Assembly (NCBI GenBank): GCA_027487775.1
Contig: JAIYCY010000022.1
Location: 1-64,000, forward strand
Length of the DNA: 64,000 nucleotides
Source of the DNA: Planctomycetaceae bacterium
Lineage (GTDB): Bacteria; Planctomycetota; Phycisphaerae; Tepidisphaerales; Tepidisphaeraceae
Direction of reading: 5' to 3'
Positions within the stretch are counted from its first letter, which is position 1, and each line of letters starts with the position of its first letter. The translations under genes and the position numbers were made by a program. This document shows, piece by piece, positions 37,501-45,998 of this stretch. The notes under the pieces are model-generated. The model was given only the letters and a program-made list of their open reading frames with translations, searched no databases and was not told the DNA's origin.

Positions 37501-37643
37501 GCTTCAACAGCAACGGCTTTAGCAGCAGCGGCTCCAGCTTCGCCAGCGGCTCGACGATCGGCGGCGCTTCCGATCGCGCCGGCGGGCGATCCGATTCGGA
37601 TGACGCTGATCGTTCCAACAACCCCTCCGGCGTGATCGCTTAA
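34512..37643 (+). CDS. LEPR-XLL secreted S53-like/S8-like serine protease with FN3 and golvesin-like domains
   Basis: A 1043-residue protein with GAGGGACG upstream. RLEQLEQRRLLSAVF (~25-39) is the LEPR-XLL-type motif. The protease domain is ~190-625: Asp204 in IGVLSDTVN, Glu253 in GSDEGRAMLELIHDVAPG where subtilisins carry His, DIIVDDIGWRDEPMFQDG, and Ser559 in GTSAASPNLAATAALLW. A Ser-Glu-Asp set is the sedolisin-type arrangement. A Ca-binding or bacterial Ig-like strand (~640-740), a fibronectin III domain (~745-840) and a golvesin-like C-terminal domain (~850-995) follow. The tail is Ser/Gly rich. Predicted to be exported and surface attached. Confidence 0.86.
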   Translation: MMNHRHRQSSKNLKRHTPNAPASNRLEQLEQRRLLSAVFDVARVPTFVPTSPDIFDAKTGPLAKGGAVLAEIYTDYRRHVRSGESAESFVSRYDDSIRRDGNRIMMNLRTRGSMSDLRTVVRGLEGEMVYSSGQFRTASAWIPLGRLHDLAKDQRIVHARVDFKPNQAQQGFFDNEGNVAALNTKLREAFDVDGTGVSIGVLSDTVNAVGGGLKDSVQTGDLPARDLDDDAPAGTIADADVLVIEDGDDGSDEGRAMLELIHDVAPGSRLLYATAVISQQSFADNVRRLADAGADIIVDDIGWRDEPMFQDGLISQAIDYAVEQGSLYFSAAGNSGPSGYATRAEWVTSGGRTLIDFNPDSNAVDTRMTLRVRDAGQIIFQWSDPNNGVVADVRSDVDIRFYSTSGRLINAGLDDNFATGLPNESAFLFPGTYEVEIEAVNTIDDSNLPSLIRFQSWAGEMFDGRSDVEHPAASPTTFGHAAGTNTLSIGAVGYQISPAFGATPTYRNNDFSSFGFVEHAFDANGDALDSIRTLQKPDFSGIDGVTTGVPGFEEFFGTSAASPNLAATAALLWELAPDADASDIRQALVLSARQNPLNGAATGTWDTQGGFGLVDAVRAAHELLPELPIATFDPISPNPKTNGPNEITVRFTEPVTGVELSDFFLTRDLRGGNLIDSNVTLTAVDSQTYVLGNVRRLVRSEATYRIEFIGGSDADVTDPDDNLAAGAIATFVSKLPKPLAPSSLIADPGQNNTVLLRFNDNASNETGYRIERSTDPTFRTNVVTRALPANDESEDNAITFTDSGLRAGTLYYYRVRGFTDTNDNRRFGAPSNVASTLTLSAGEQIVDNSSATFLGPWTEVTATNAESSPYFGTYHRINAAPSSLLPGNTRGSATFTSDGLTNNREYWVYARWTSFNSGSTNDKNVFVDVLNGTRVNRAQIVDQSDRGGGWVLLGKYRNTTAAPLAVRIRQMAGDGIVTADAARFLPVSGSVAPNASGFNSNGFSSSGSSFASGSTIGGASDRAGGRSDSDDADRSNNPSGVIA

Positions 37644-37675
37644 CTCCATCCGTTCGTCCCCTCGTGAGGTAACCT

Positions 37676-39085
37676 ATGAATCCGTCGAAGGCCCCACGGC
37701 GTCGTCGCACCTGGCTCGTTGCCATCGCGACGCTTTGTCTCATCTCAACCCTCAGCCTCCGCTCTGATGCCCTCCTACTACGCGACGGCATAGGCGCCGT
37801 CATTCTCGACGACGGACGAACCATCGAAGGCGAAATCACCGAACGCGAAGCCGACGTCGTCGTCAAAGCACGCGGCGTCACCACCACACTCCCACGCGAA
37901 CGGATCGTCCGAATCGATTACGGAACCTTCGCAGAGCGGTTCGAGCAAATGATCGCATCGCTCGCAACCGACGACTTCTCGGGTCACATCGCACTCTCAC
38001 GCCTCGCCTACGATCGACGCGAATACGAACTCGCACTCCGTGCCGTCAACGCCGCCCTACTCATCGACGCCGCCAACCTCGAAGCCCGAGACCTCGAAAA
38101 GGCCATCCAACGACAAATCACCCTCGAAGCCAATCGACCCGCTCCCGCACCATCCCAGCCCAACCCGCCCGCAACCGATCCTGCCAACCCCGACGCCATC
38201 ACCGAAACCGCTCCCGCCACACCCAATCGACCCGCCCGCACAGAACTCCTCACCGACGAACACATCAATCGCATCCGCTTCCTCGAACTCAAGAAAAGCG
38301 ATCGCGTTCGAATCAACTTCCAAGGCAATGTCCGACAGGATTACGTCAAGACCCAAACCCGACTCACCTACCGCGACTTCGCACAAAAACCCGAAGTCGA
38401 ACAAGCACTCGATATCTTCAACTCCGGCGACGACAAACTCATCTCACGCGTTCGAATCATGTCCGATCCGCCCGCCCTCGAAACCTACCTCCGCCGAGTC
38501 GGACCCGCGATCGTCCAGGGCTGCGCTACCAGCAAATGTCACGGCGATCCCAAAGCAGCCTTCCGACTCGTCTCACCCGTCAACTCACGCGAAGCCCACT
38601 ACACCAACTTCTTCATCCTCTCCCAATATGCCGCCCAAGCCAAAGCACAGCCCAGCGACAACATCTTCGCCGCCCAGTCCATCGGCATGATCGAACGCGG
38701 CGCAGGCTCACGATCGCTCCTCGCAGGCTACGCCCTGCCACGCGATCGCTCCGCCAATCCCCACCCCGAAGTCCGCGGGTTCACTCCCATCGCACGCGCA
38801 GAATCCGATCCTCTCTACCAAACAATCGTCCGCTGGATGGACGAAGAACTCCAACAGATCAAGCCCGACTACGCCATCAGCTTCTCGCTACCACAAGGAG
38901 CCGAAACCGCCCCCACAGACGCTCCAACCGCTGAACCCGGCACAGAAACCGCCCCTGATCCAAACAACCCATCGCAAAACCCTTCGCCCGATCCATCACC
39001 CAGCCCATCACCCAGCCCATCGCCCAATGAACAGGCACCCGCCGATGCCCCGCCCGATACACCCGCAGCCCCGCCCGGCATGTGA
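37676..39085 (+). CDS. Secreted protein with SH3-like domain and cytochrome c-like C-x4-CH motif
   Basis: A 469-residue protein with a signal peptide (TWLVAIATLCLISTLSL) and the domain AVILDDGRTIEGEITEREAD..TTTLPRERIVRID, shared with proteins at 20865 and 55910. A helical region follows, then residues ~270-410 with GCATSKCHG (C283, C288, H289), a covalent haem-binding pattern with four spacer residues instead of two. The tail is an Asn/Ser/Pro repeat (PSPSPSP). It lies 32 bases after the protease gene. The haem motif is inferred; it might instead bind a metal. Confidence 0.75.
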   Translation: MNPSKAPRRRRTWLVAIATLCLISTLSLRSDALLLRDGIGAVILDDGRTIEGEITEREADVVVKARGVTTTLPRERIVRIDYGTFAERFEQMIASLATDDFSGHIALSRLAYDRREYELALRAVNAALLIDAANLEARDLEKAIQRQITLEANRPAPAPSQPNPPATDPANPDAITETAPATPNRPARTELLTDEHINRIRFLELKKSDRVRINFQGNVRQDYVKTQTRLTYRDFAQKPEVEQALDIFNSGDDKLISRVRIMSDPPALETYLRRVGPAIVQGCATSKCHGDPKAAFRLVSPVNSREAHYTNFFILSQYAAQAKAQPSDNIFAAQSIGMIERGAGSRSLLAGYALPRDRSANPHPEVRGFTPIARAESDPLYQTIVRWMDEELQQIKPDYAISFSLPQGAETAPTDAPTAEPGTETAPDPNNPSQNPSPDPSPSPSPSPSPNEQAPADAPPDTPAAPPGM

Positions 39086-39121
39086 CCCCCGCACACAGCT
39101 CATGCCGTTCGGAGCCCTCGC

Positions 39122-39679
39122 ATGCTCGCGCCCATCTACCTCCTGACGATCCTGATCGCCTCGCTCGCCGTCGCGATCATCCTCATACGCGTCCACCAAC
39201 GACAGCTCCGCCGAAGTCTGCGCCGATTCGCCATCACCCATCGCTACCACTACGCCGAAATCGACCGATTTGATCTGGCCCATCGAACACCGCTCTCCCA
39301 CCTCACCCTCGGCCCGATCGTCGAGGCTCACGCCCGTCATGTCCTCTATCGCAGATCCGGGTCGCTTCGCGAACTCATCTTCGTCATCGATCTGCTCATC
39401 GGTGGATCAAGCCCGAAACGCGATCGACTCGTCATCCGAGCCGACGAACCCTGCGACGACCCTTCCGCATGCAACGATCGCAACGATTCCACCGGCAACA
39501 CGGATCCCAATGGCAACCCGCCCCATTCGGCACCGACCGACCACGCCAACCCGTCTTCCAGCCACGCCAACGCGTCCTCCAGCCACGCCAACGCGTCTTC
39601 CGTGCCCGCTCTCACGGTCCGTTCACACGCCCGCGTCGAGCGAAACATCCTCTCTTCACTTTCACGACTTTTAAGCTGA
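39122..39679 (+). CDS. Small membrane-anchored protein with Ser/His/Asn repeats
   Basis: A 185-residue protein with a hydrophobic helix at ~5-26 (YLLTILIASLAVAIILI), a basic cytoplasmic segment and a variable C-terminal region. Residues ~138-160 contain a repeated Ser-Ser-His-Ala-Asn-Ala motif, encoded by a short 21-base tandem repeat near 39535-39600 (unit like CACGCCAACGCGTCCTCCAG). The repeat-bearing region is low complexity, so the coding call rests on the first 110 residues and frame integrity. Function unknown. Confidence 0.55.
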   Translation: MLAPIYLLTILIASLAVAIILIRVHQRQLRRSLRRFAITHRYHYAEIDRFDLAHRTPLSHLTLGPIVEAHARHVLYRRSGSLRELIFVIDLLIGGSSPKRDRLVIRADEPCDDPSACNDRNDSTGNTDPNGNPPHSAPTDHANPSSSHANASSSHANASSVPALTVRSHARVERNILSSLSRLLS

Positions 39680-40088
39680 ATCCCGCCCGAGCTTCATTCG
39701 AGTAAGCAAAATCCACGGCATTCGATTTTTTCCCGAACCCGCGAAGATCAAGCAAGCCCACGCTTGTCAAGTCGATCCGCCCTGGACCAGAACATATGCA
39801 GCCATGTCGTCTTTCATTCGCGGCCCGTGCGGGTAGCATAAACGGCATCGGGGCGACGATCCTGAGTCTGCACGGCCGTGTGGCGCGTGGGCATCATCGT
39901 CGACCCGATCGCTCATCCCCGCCCGGCATCACCAAGGTCGCCAGCGGGATGATTGAAATCATACGGCGGTCGGCGTTGGAGTCACCTTCGGACGGGTGAT
40001 GTCGAAAACACCGACACGTGCGGACCAAGCAGCGATCGCCCCACCCCGAGGTATCGCCCGCAAGGCCACCAGCCGTCAAGGAGCAACC
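39680..40088. other. Intergenic region with no gene seen
   Basis: About 410 bases between the small membrane protein and the oxidoreductase gene. No frame has support. The region should contain the oxidoreductase promoter, but no clear element is visible. Confidence 0.55.
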
Positions 40089-43000
40089 ATGCCCGTCGAT
40101 CCGCGTTTTCTCCGTGAATCTGGTCTTGATGTCTTTGCCGGTAACGAACTCCTCGTCAAAGGATGCCTCGAAACTGAAGGCGGCGTCCAACTTCTCACCG
40201 GCTATCCCGGCTCCCCCGTTGCCCAATTCTTTGACGTACTCGGCGACCTTCGCGATCTGCTGGTCGAAAAAGGCATCCGCGCTTTCCAAGCCAACAACGA
40301 AGCACTCAGCGTCGCCGCCGTCAACGGCAGCCAAATGGCGCCCATCCGCGCGATCACCGCTTTCAAATCCGTCGGCGTCCACGTCGCATCCGACGCCATG
40401 GCTCTCGGCAACCTCGGCGGAGCACACCCCGAAGGCGGCGCCATCATCGTCTGCGGCGACGACCCATGGTGCGATTCCACACAAGTCCCAGCCGATAGCC
40501 GATTCCTTCTCGAACACCTCCGAATGGCCGTCGTCGAACCAGGCACCAGCCAGCAAATGAAGGACTGGATCGACCTCTCCTTCAAACTCTCCAGAGCAGG
40601 CGGCCTCTACATCGGCTACATCGTCACCACCGCACAAGCCGACGGCGGCGGCACCGTGATTTGCCGACCCAACCACTTCCCCGAAGTCAACGCCATCCAA
40701 AAAACCACCCTCGAAACCAACAAAATCGACCTCGAAAAAGTCCTCCTCCCTCCACGCACCTGGCAACAAGAACTCAAGATGGCCGAACGTCATGCCATCA
40801 CAATCCGCGCCGCTCGACAACTCGGTCTGAACAAAATCCACCCCGCTACACGCGCGGTCCAAAAAGTCAGCCCGCTCGGATTCATCGTCTGCGGAATGTC
40901 AGGACCCTACCTCCGACAAGTCCTCACCGACATCGGACTCGATGGCGTATTCCCCATCCTCGAAATGGGACTCCAATACCCCACCGATATCGACATCGTT
41001 CGCGAATTCTCACACCAGTGCCGCGAAATGATCGTCATCGAAGAACGTCGCAGCTTCCTCGAAAAAAATATCCGCGACGAACTCTTCAAACACGTCGATC
41101 GCACCGAAGCCACGCGACTCTCGGCCCGACTTTTCGGAAAACAGTTCCCTCCGCGACTCTCGTCGCGCGGAACCACCTCACCCATGCCGGGCATCCCCGA
41201 AACCCGCGGACTCAATCCCTCTGTCCTCGCGCAGATCCTCATCCCACTCATCCAGTCCACGCTCGACATCCCCGCCGACCTTCGCAACGGACGTCTCAGC
41301 GACGAACTCGCACGACTCCGCGAAACCGGACGACGTGGACTCGAAGTCATCGGACATGAAAAGCCCGAACCCGTCGTCCGCGAAGTCGTCCCAGGCGCGA
41401 GCAGCTGCGAAGCTCGATCCGATCACGATCCGGATCAACCCGTCGACGAAAACACACTCGCGCGAACGCCCACCTTCTGCCCAGGATGCCCGCATCGCGA
41501 CAGCTCCGCTGTCCTCCTCGAACTCCGCAAAAACCTCGCCGACCCCAACTACATGCGCCGCCGACACAAACGCGGCCCCGTCGATCTCGTCGCGCACGGC
41601 GACACCGGCTGCTACACCATGCTCATGTTCCAGCCCACCGAACAACTCATGCACAACTACTCAGGCATGGGACTCGGCGGCGGCACGGGCTCGGGCATCG
41701 ACCCCTTCATCACCAACAAACAAATCGTCTTCATGGGCGACGGTACCTTCTTCCACTCCGGACAGGTCGCCATCTCCAACGCCGTCAAAGCCAATCAAGA
41801 CATCACCTTCATCATCCTCGAAAACAAAACCACCGCGATGACCGGCCATCAGGAACACGCCGGCACCGAAGTCGACCTCCTCGGCAATCGTTCCTACATC
41901 CAGGAAATCTACGACATCGTCAAAGGCATGCGCGGCTCCAGCCCCATGACCGTCCGCAAAATCGACCCCGCCGACCGCGAAAAATGGCGACGCACCCTCG
42001 AAACCACCATCCTACGCGACGGCGTGAAAGTCCTGATCGCCGACAAAGAATGCGGCATCACGCTCCATCGTCGACTCGCTCGCGCCGAAGCCAAACGCGC
42101 CAAAGAAGTGGGCTATCTCCCCGAGAAAACCCACATGAACATCACGCCCGAAGTCTGCGAACACTGCCTCGAATGCACCAAGGCGACCGCCTGCCCGGGT
42201 CTCATCGAAGTCGAAACCGACTACGGCCCCAAAATCGACACCGACCTCACCTGGTGCGTCAACGACGGCGCGTGCGAGCGTGTCACCACCTCCAACTCCG
42301 CCGGCACCAATGTGAAGCCGTGCCCGAGCTTTGAGCAGGTCACGGTGATTCGCAACAAGCCCGCACGCGCTCGCTTGCCAAAGTTCAATGCCAACGAACT
42401 CCCCGAACCCGTCGCACTCCGAACCCCCGGATCCACCGACCCCTGGCGCGTTCATATGACCGGCGTCGGAGGCATGGGCATCGGTGTCGTCGGCGCGATC
42501 GTCGTACGTGCCGGTCACTACAACGGATATCGCGTCGATTTCGCCGAGAAAAAGGGCCTCGCCATCCGTAACGGAGGCGTCTATGCACAAATCGCCTTCA
42601 GCGCCGCCAAGAATGCCCGACGCGAATCGCACGACGCTCCTCACGCCACTCAACCACATCAGCCCAACTCCGACCAACTCGTCGGCGCGGCGCAGCAGAA
42701 TCCCGCTCACCCAGATCCAACAACGCATCACAACACCCTGAACAGCCATGGGAACCACTCGCAAGCCAGTGCCGGCACGACCGGTCTGATCCCCTACGGC
42801 AGAGCCGACCTCCTGCTCGGCGTCGATCTGCTTGAGGCCGCCCGTGCGATCGATCCGCACGAGCCTTTCCGCATCGCCAGCTCCGGTCGAACCGCCGCCG
42901 TTCTCAATCTCCACAAACAGCCGACCGTCTCAATGCTGCTCGGCAAAACCGACTTCAATCCCCAAAAACTCCGCGACCGCATCGCAGGCCGTTGCATGCC

Positions 43001-44045
43001 CGGACACGTCTACTCACGCAATCTCTCCAGCCTCTGTGAGCGATACTTCGGCTCGAAACAGTTCGCCAACATCATCCTGCTCGGCGTGGCACACCAACTC
43101 GGTTACATCCCCGTCAGCACCGAAAATCTCACCCGCGCCATCAAGGACACCATCCGACGCGACGCAGAAAAGAACCTCCAAGCTTTCCACGTCGGACGAC
43201 AACTCGCGCTCGACGTCGATGTCATGCACGGCCGACCCGAAGCCATCACGTGGGAACAACTCCTCACACAAAAGAAACGCATCCTCGAACGCACGCGCCT
43301 CTGGGGCCGCAACCACGCCGAGCGACTCGACATCCTCGTCCAAAGCGCCATCCGCTACATGCCAGGCCTCTCCGATCGAACTCGATTCGATCTCACCCTC
43401 CGCATCTACGACCTCTACCAATGGGGCGGACTCATGTACGCAACACGCTACATCGATCTGCTCCGCGACCTCTATCGTCGCGACTCCGCCGACGAAAAAT
43501 ATCGCGCCACCACCACAGCCATCTTCTATCTCGCCAAGGTCATGCTCATCAAGGATGAACCCTATGTCGCATACCTCCTGACGCGATACGAAAAGAAGCA
43601 ACGCGACATGGTCAAGTACAACGTCGATTTCGACTCAGGCGATCGCATCGTCTATCGACACCACACCAGCCCCGAATTCCCCGTCGGCCCGTATCGCGTC
43701 CGACTCAAAATCACCACACGCCAGTGGATGCTCAAACTCATGTCACGCTGCCGCTGGCTTCGCAACATCCCAGGCTGGCATCGACGCGAACGCGACTTCC
43801 GCGAGTGGTACGTCGGGCTGCTACCACGTCTCGATCTCAACACCGAGTCCGGCTACGCCCAAGCACTGCAAATCCTCCGAGCACCCGACGAAGTCACCGG
43901 CTACCGCGAAGTGCGATACCCCAAGCAGGACCAGACCCGACGCGAAATCGACCAAATGCTCGTCGGTCGACCACGCCTCGAACTCGAAATCGTCGCAAGC
44001 CCCCTCTCGCCACGCGAACCCAACGAAGAAGAGCGGGCCAAATGA
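40089..44045 (+). CDS. Fused indolepyruvate ferredoxin oxidoreductase (2-oxoacid:acceptor oxidoreductase, IorA+IorB)
   Basis: A 1318-residue protein from ATG 40089, behind an ideal AAGGAG; the frame is open to 39996 but that start lacks a site. The N-terminal half resembles IorA: pyrimidine-binding TPP domain (LTGYPGSPVAQFFD, QANNEALSV), core FCPGCPHRDSS (~462) and the TPP motif GDGTFFHSGQVAISN...ENKTTAMTGHQ (~550). A ferredoxin-like segment has CEHCLECTKATACP (~690). From ~785 the gamma (IorB-like) domain begins, GVGGMGIGVVGAIVV, followed by a long C-terminal domain (~1000-1318). Uses TPP and Fe-S to oxidise aryl-2-oxoacids with ferredoxin. Such fusions occur in several bacteria. Confidence 0.92.
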   Translation: MPVDPRFLRESGLDVFAGNELLVKGCLETEGGVQLLTGYPGSPVAQFFDVLGDLRDLLVEKGIRAFQANNEALSVAAVNGSQMAPIRAITAFKSVGVHVASDAMALGNLGGAHPEGGAIIVCGDDPWCDSTQVPADSRFLLEHLRMAVVEPGTSQQMKDWIDLSFKLSRAGGLYIGYIVTTAQADGGGTVICRPNHFPEVNAIQKTTLETNKIDLEKVLLPPRTWQQELKMAERHAITIRAARQLGLNKIHPATRAVQKVSPLGFIVCGMSGPYLRQVLTDIGLDGVFPILEMGLQYPTDIDIVREFSHQCREMIVIEERRSFLEKNIRDELFKHVDRTEATRLSARLFGKQFPPRLSSRGTTSPMPGIPETRGLNPSVLAQILIPLIQSTLDIPADLRNGRLSDELARLRETGRRGLEVIGHEKPEPVVREVVPGASSCEARSDHDPDQPVDENTLARTPTFCPGCPHRDSSAVLLELRKNLADPNYMRRRHKRGPVDLVAHGDTGCYTMLMFQPTEQLMHNYSGMGLGGGTGSGIDPFITNKQIVFMGDGTFFHSGQVAISNAVKANQDITFIILENKTTAMTGHQEHAGTEVDLLGNRSYIQEIYDIVKGMRGSSPMTVRKIDPADREKWRRTLETTILRDGVKVLIADKECGITLHRRLARAEAKRAKEVGYLPEKTHMNITPEVCEHCLECTKATACPGLIEVETDYGPKIDTDLTWCVNDGACERVTTSNSAGTNVKPCPSFEQVTVIRNKPARARLPKFNANELPEPVALRTPGSTDPWRVHMTGVGGMGIGVVGAIVVRAGHYNGYRVDFAEKKGLAIRNGGVYAQIAFSAAKNARRESHDAPHATQPHQPNSDQLVGAAQQNPAHPDPTTHHNTLNSHGNHSQASAGTTGLIPYGRADLLLGVDLLEAARAIDPHEPFRIASSGRTAAVLNLHKQPTVSMLLGKTDFNPQKLRDRIAGRCMPGHVYSRNLSSLCERYFGSKQFANIILLGVAHQLGYIPVSTENLTRAIKDTIRRDAEKNLQAFHVGRQLALDVDVMHGRPEAITWEQLLTQKKRILERTRLWGRNHAERLDILVQSAIRYMPGLSDRTRFDLTLRIYDLYQWGGLMYATRYIDLLRDLYRRDSADEKYRATTTAIFYLAKVMLIKDEPYVAYLLTRYEKKQRDMVKYNVDFDSGDRIVYRHHTSPEFPVGPYRVRLKITTRQWMLKLMSRCRWLRNIPGWHRRERDFREWYVGLLPRLDLNTESGYAQALQILRAPDEVTGYREVRYPKQDQTRREIDQMLVGRPRLELEIVASPLSPREPNEEERAK

Positions 44046-44337
44046 GTCGTCAGTGAATTCGCCCTTCTCATGAAGCTTTGGTTCATGACGCTTCGGTCCT
44101 CATTCGACCCGAGCCGCTGATCTCTTTTCGACACATCAATCCGCAATTCTCAGCCGCCCAGTGCGAAGATGTTCCATTCATCCTCGCAACCAGCGCGTTG
44201 GGTTTGGCATTCCTTGCCTGCATCCAATCGCCTCCTCCCATGCAACATGTGCGAAGCCTCGGATGGCCTCGCTCTGACAAACTTTTCTGTGACTCGAAAG
44301 CGTCTCCTTTCAAAAAAGTCTCTCTATAGATACCCCC

Positions 44338-44372
44338 GCGCTGCGCGCCTGCGGACGCATCTGCGCAGCGCG
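44338..44372. repeat. Dispersed REP-like palindrome, copy C
   Basis: GCGCTGCGCGCCTGCG then GACGCATCTGCGCAGCGCG. It matches copy A over almost the whole 35 bases and copy B in the outer arms and upstream TACCCCC, which shows a repeat family rather than chance. Confidence 0.75.
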
Positions 44373-44444
44373 CACGTCAATTTAGATCGCAATCTTGCTT
44401 TTTGGACCCCCAAGCCCCCTCGTCTCCGAAACTCCCTCCCGCCC

Positions 44445-44480
44445 AAACCGGAGCACACCACGGGCCAAGCTCCGGTTTTC
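44445..44480. terminator. Hairpin terminator between convergent genes
   Basis: AAACCGGAGC pairs perfectly with GCTCCGGTTT across a 14-base loop, followed by TTC. The A and T tracts at each end make it usable from either strand. Confidence 0.65.
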
Positions 44481-44641
44481 ACTCACTCGCGTACGCAGTC
44501 TACTCGTTCACGCACGCACTTCGCTGGCTCGCGCGCACGTTCTTCCCACAGCAGATCGTATTGCTATTGCAGCCTTACGCGCGATCCTGCGGGCGTGTTC
44601 GCTTGAGTCTCATTCGAAACGAAATGACTCCGATCGACCGT

Positions 44642-45238
44642 TCAGAACGGATCGACCATCCCCAGTTCCCGGCGGGTTTCCCGGAAATCGAGCATGAACT
44701 GGGCGATCTGATTCTGAACTTCCACCGGCTGATTGGTGAAGACGCGCACCATCTCGCCCTTGAATTGCTCCGCCGAAGGCAGACCGAACAGCTCAGGTCG
44801 GGCGGCGATCTGCGACTGCTGAAACCCCGCCATCAGCATCATCTGACGCTGCCTCAGTCGCTCGTCCTGCTCATAAAACTTCTCCAGCGCCGGCCCCACC
44901 ATCTGGCTGAAGATTTCGTCACGCCCCGGAACCTGCTGCATGTTCTCAATAAACGCACGACTACGCTCGCGATTGCCCACGTTCTTCATCATCGCCTGGA
45001 TCAGCTGCTGAAAATTCTTCTCCTTCAGCCGATCAACATACGCCTGCAGGTGCCTTCGCTTCTGAAAATCAAAGAGCCGCTTAAAATCCTCCGAGGCGAT
45101 GAAATCGCGAATCGCTTCGTCGTCAGCCCCCGCACCCGGCCCCGCGGGCGCAGAGTAAATCCGATACCCGTACCAGCCCGATATCGGGACAGCGACAAGT
45201 GCGATGATCACGAGCAGGATGCCAAGGATGCGACGCAT
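44642..45238 (-). CDS. Hypothetical membrane-anchored protein
   Basis: A 198-residue protein from ATG 45238, with GAAGGT upstream. One N-terminal transmembrane helix (ILGILLVIIALVAVPISGWY, ~3-22) is followed by a long charged helical domain rich in Gln, Arg and Met with the repeated pattern QRQMMLMAGFQQ. No domain recognised. It lies 45 bases after the pseudopilin gene in the same direction, so it may be cotranscribed with it. Confidence 0.68.
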   Translation of the reverse strand: MRRILGILLVIIALVAVPISGWYGYRIYSAPAGPGAGADDEAIRDFIASEDFKRLFDFQKRRHLQAYVDRLKEKNFQQLIQAMMKNVGNRERSRAFIENMQQVPGRDEIFSQMVGPALEKFYEQDERLRQRQMMLMAGFQQSQIAARPELFGLPSAEQFKGEMVRVFTNQPVEVQNQIAQFMLDFRETRRELGMVDPF

Positions 45239-45283
45239 GGTGTTGACCTTCAATACATACAACCGTCAAAACGAAATCGGCCG

Positions 45284-45829
45284 CTATTGCGGAATCTGAA
45301 TGTCCTGAGGACGCGCGTTATACAGATACTCCTCGACGTGCCCGTCAGCCATCAAAAAGTTCTTCCGGCTAGGACCGCCGTGATCGTTGCCGGCGTCCCA
45401 CGCAACAGGCACACCGCTGGTGGCGCGGACGACCTTCCATGTGATCGATTCCGAAAGCTTCACCGTGCCAAGCTCCTGATTGTACGCATAACTCAGCCCA
45501 TGCGCATTGAAGAAGACCTCGTCTGCAGGACACGACCAAACCAGCGCCGCCCGGTCGGCGGACTGGGGCGTCCAGAACTCACGCAGCGTCGGGAGAGGCG
45601 TGCCCGGATTCGGTCCCGGACCCATCCGCGCGGGCGGAAAACGATTCTGATTCGCATTGAGATAGATGACCATCGACTTGCCGATATCCGCAAGCTGGGC
45701 CTTGCACTTGAGCGAGATGCTCTGCTTACGCACCCGCTGCGTCACCGGCAATAGAATCGCCAGCAGAACCCCGATGATGCCGATGACCACGAGCAGTTCG
45801 ACGATCGTAAATGCCTTGTGACTTCGCAC
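45284..45829 (-). CDS. Type II secretion/type IV pilus-like pseudopilin
   Basis: A 181-residue protein beginning MRSHKAFTIVELLVVIGIIG, with a prepilin cleavage site before Phe7. A C-terminal DHGGPSRKNFLMADGHV carries the DG-type planctomycete signature. Slightly shorter than the other two pseudopilins in this window. The TIVEL variant replaces TLVEL, which is permitted. Function likely in pseudopilus or surface fibres. Confidence 0.85.
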   Translation of the reverse strand: MRSHKAFTIVELLVVIGIIGVLLAILLPVTQRVRKQSISLKCKAQLADIGKSMVIYLNANQNRFPPARMGPGPNPGTPLPTLREFWTPQSADRAALVWSCPADEVFFNAHGLSYAYNQELGTVKLSESITWKVVRATSGVPVAWDAGNDHGGPSRKNFLMADGHVEEYLYNARPQDIQIPQ

Positions 45830-45908
45830 GCCCGAATTGTAGGCATTCGATCTGAACGGGCGGAGCTTTCACCCGAAGAATCACCGGAACGATGGCAGAC
45901 CAAACGAA

Positions 45909-45936
45909 GCAGGCGACGCCCGGAGACGTCGCCTGC
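45909..45936. terminator. Hairpin between pseudopilin and recombinase genes
   Basis: GCAGGCGACG pairs over 10 bases with CGTCGCCTGC around an 8-base loop. It lies downstream of the recombinase gene on the minus strand, where TTCG and TTTGG follow. Probable terminator, though the T-tract is weak. Confidence 0.55.
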
Positions 45937-45998
45937 TCATTGGAATTGTGAATCGGGAATTGTGACTCGGTGATCGATCCAGGATCGAGTGATCCGGA

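Larger units (their letters stand above)
44046..44641. other. Intergenic region with repeat and terminator only
   Basis: Nearly 600 bases between convergent genes. It contains palindrome copy C and a hairpin terminator. Open frames here have no ribosome-binding site or protein-like content. Confidence 0.6.
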
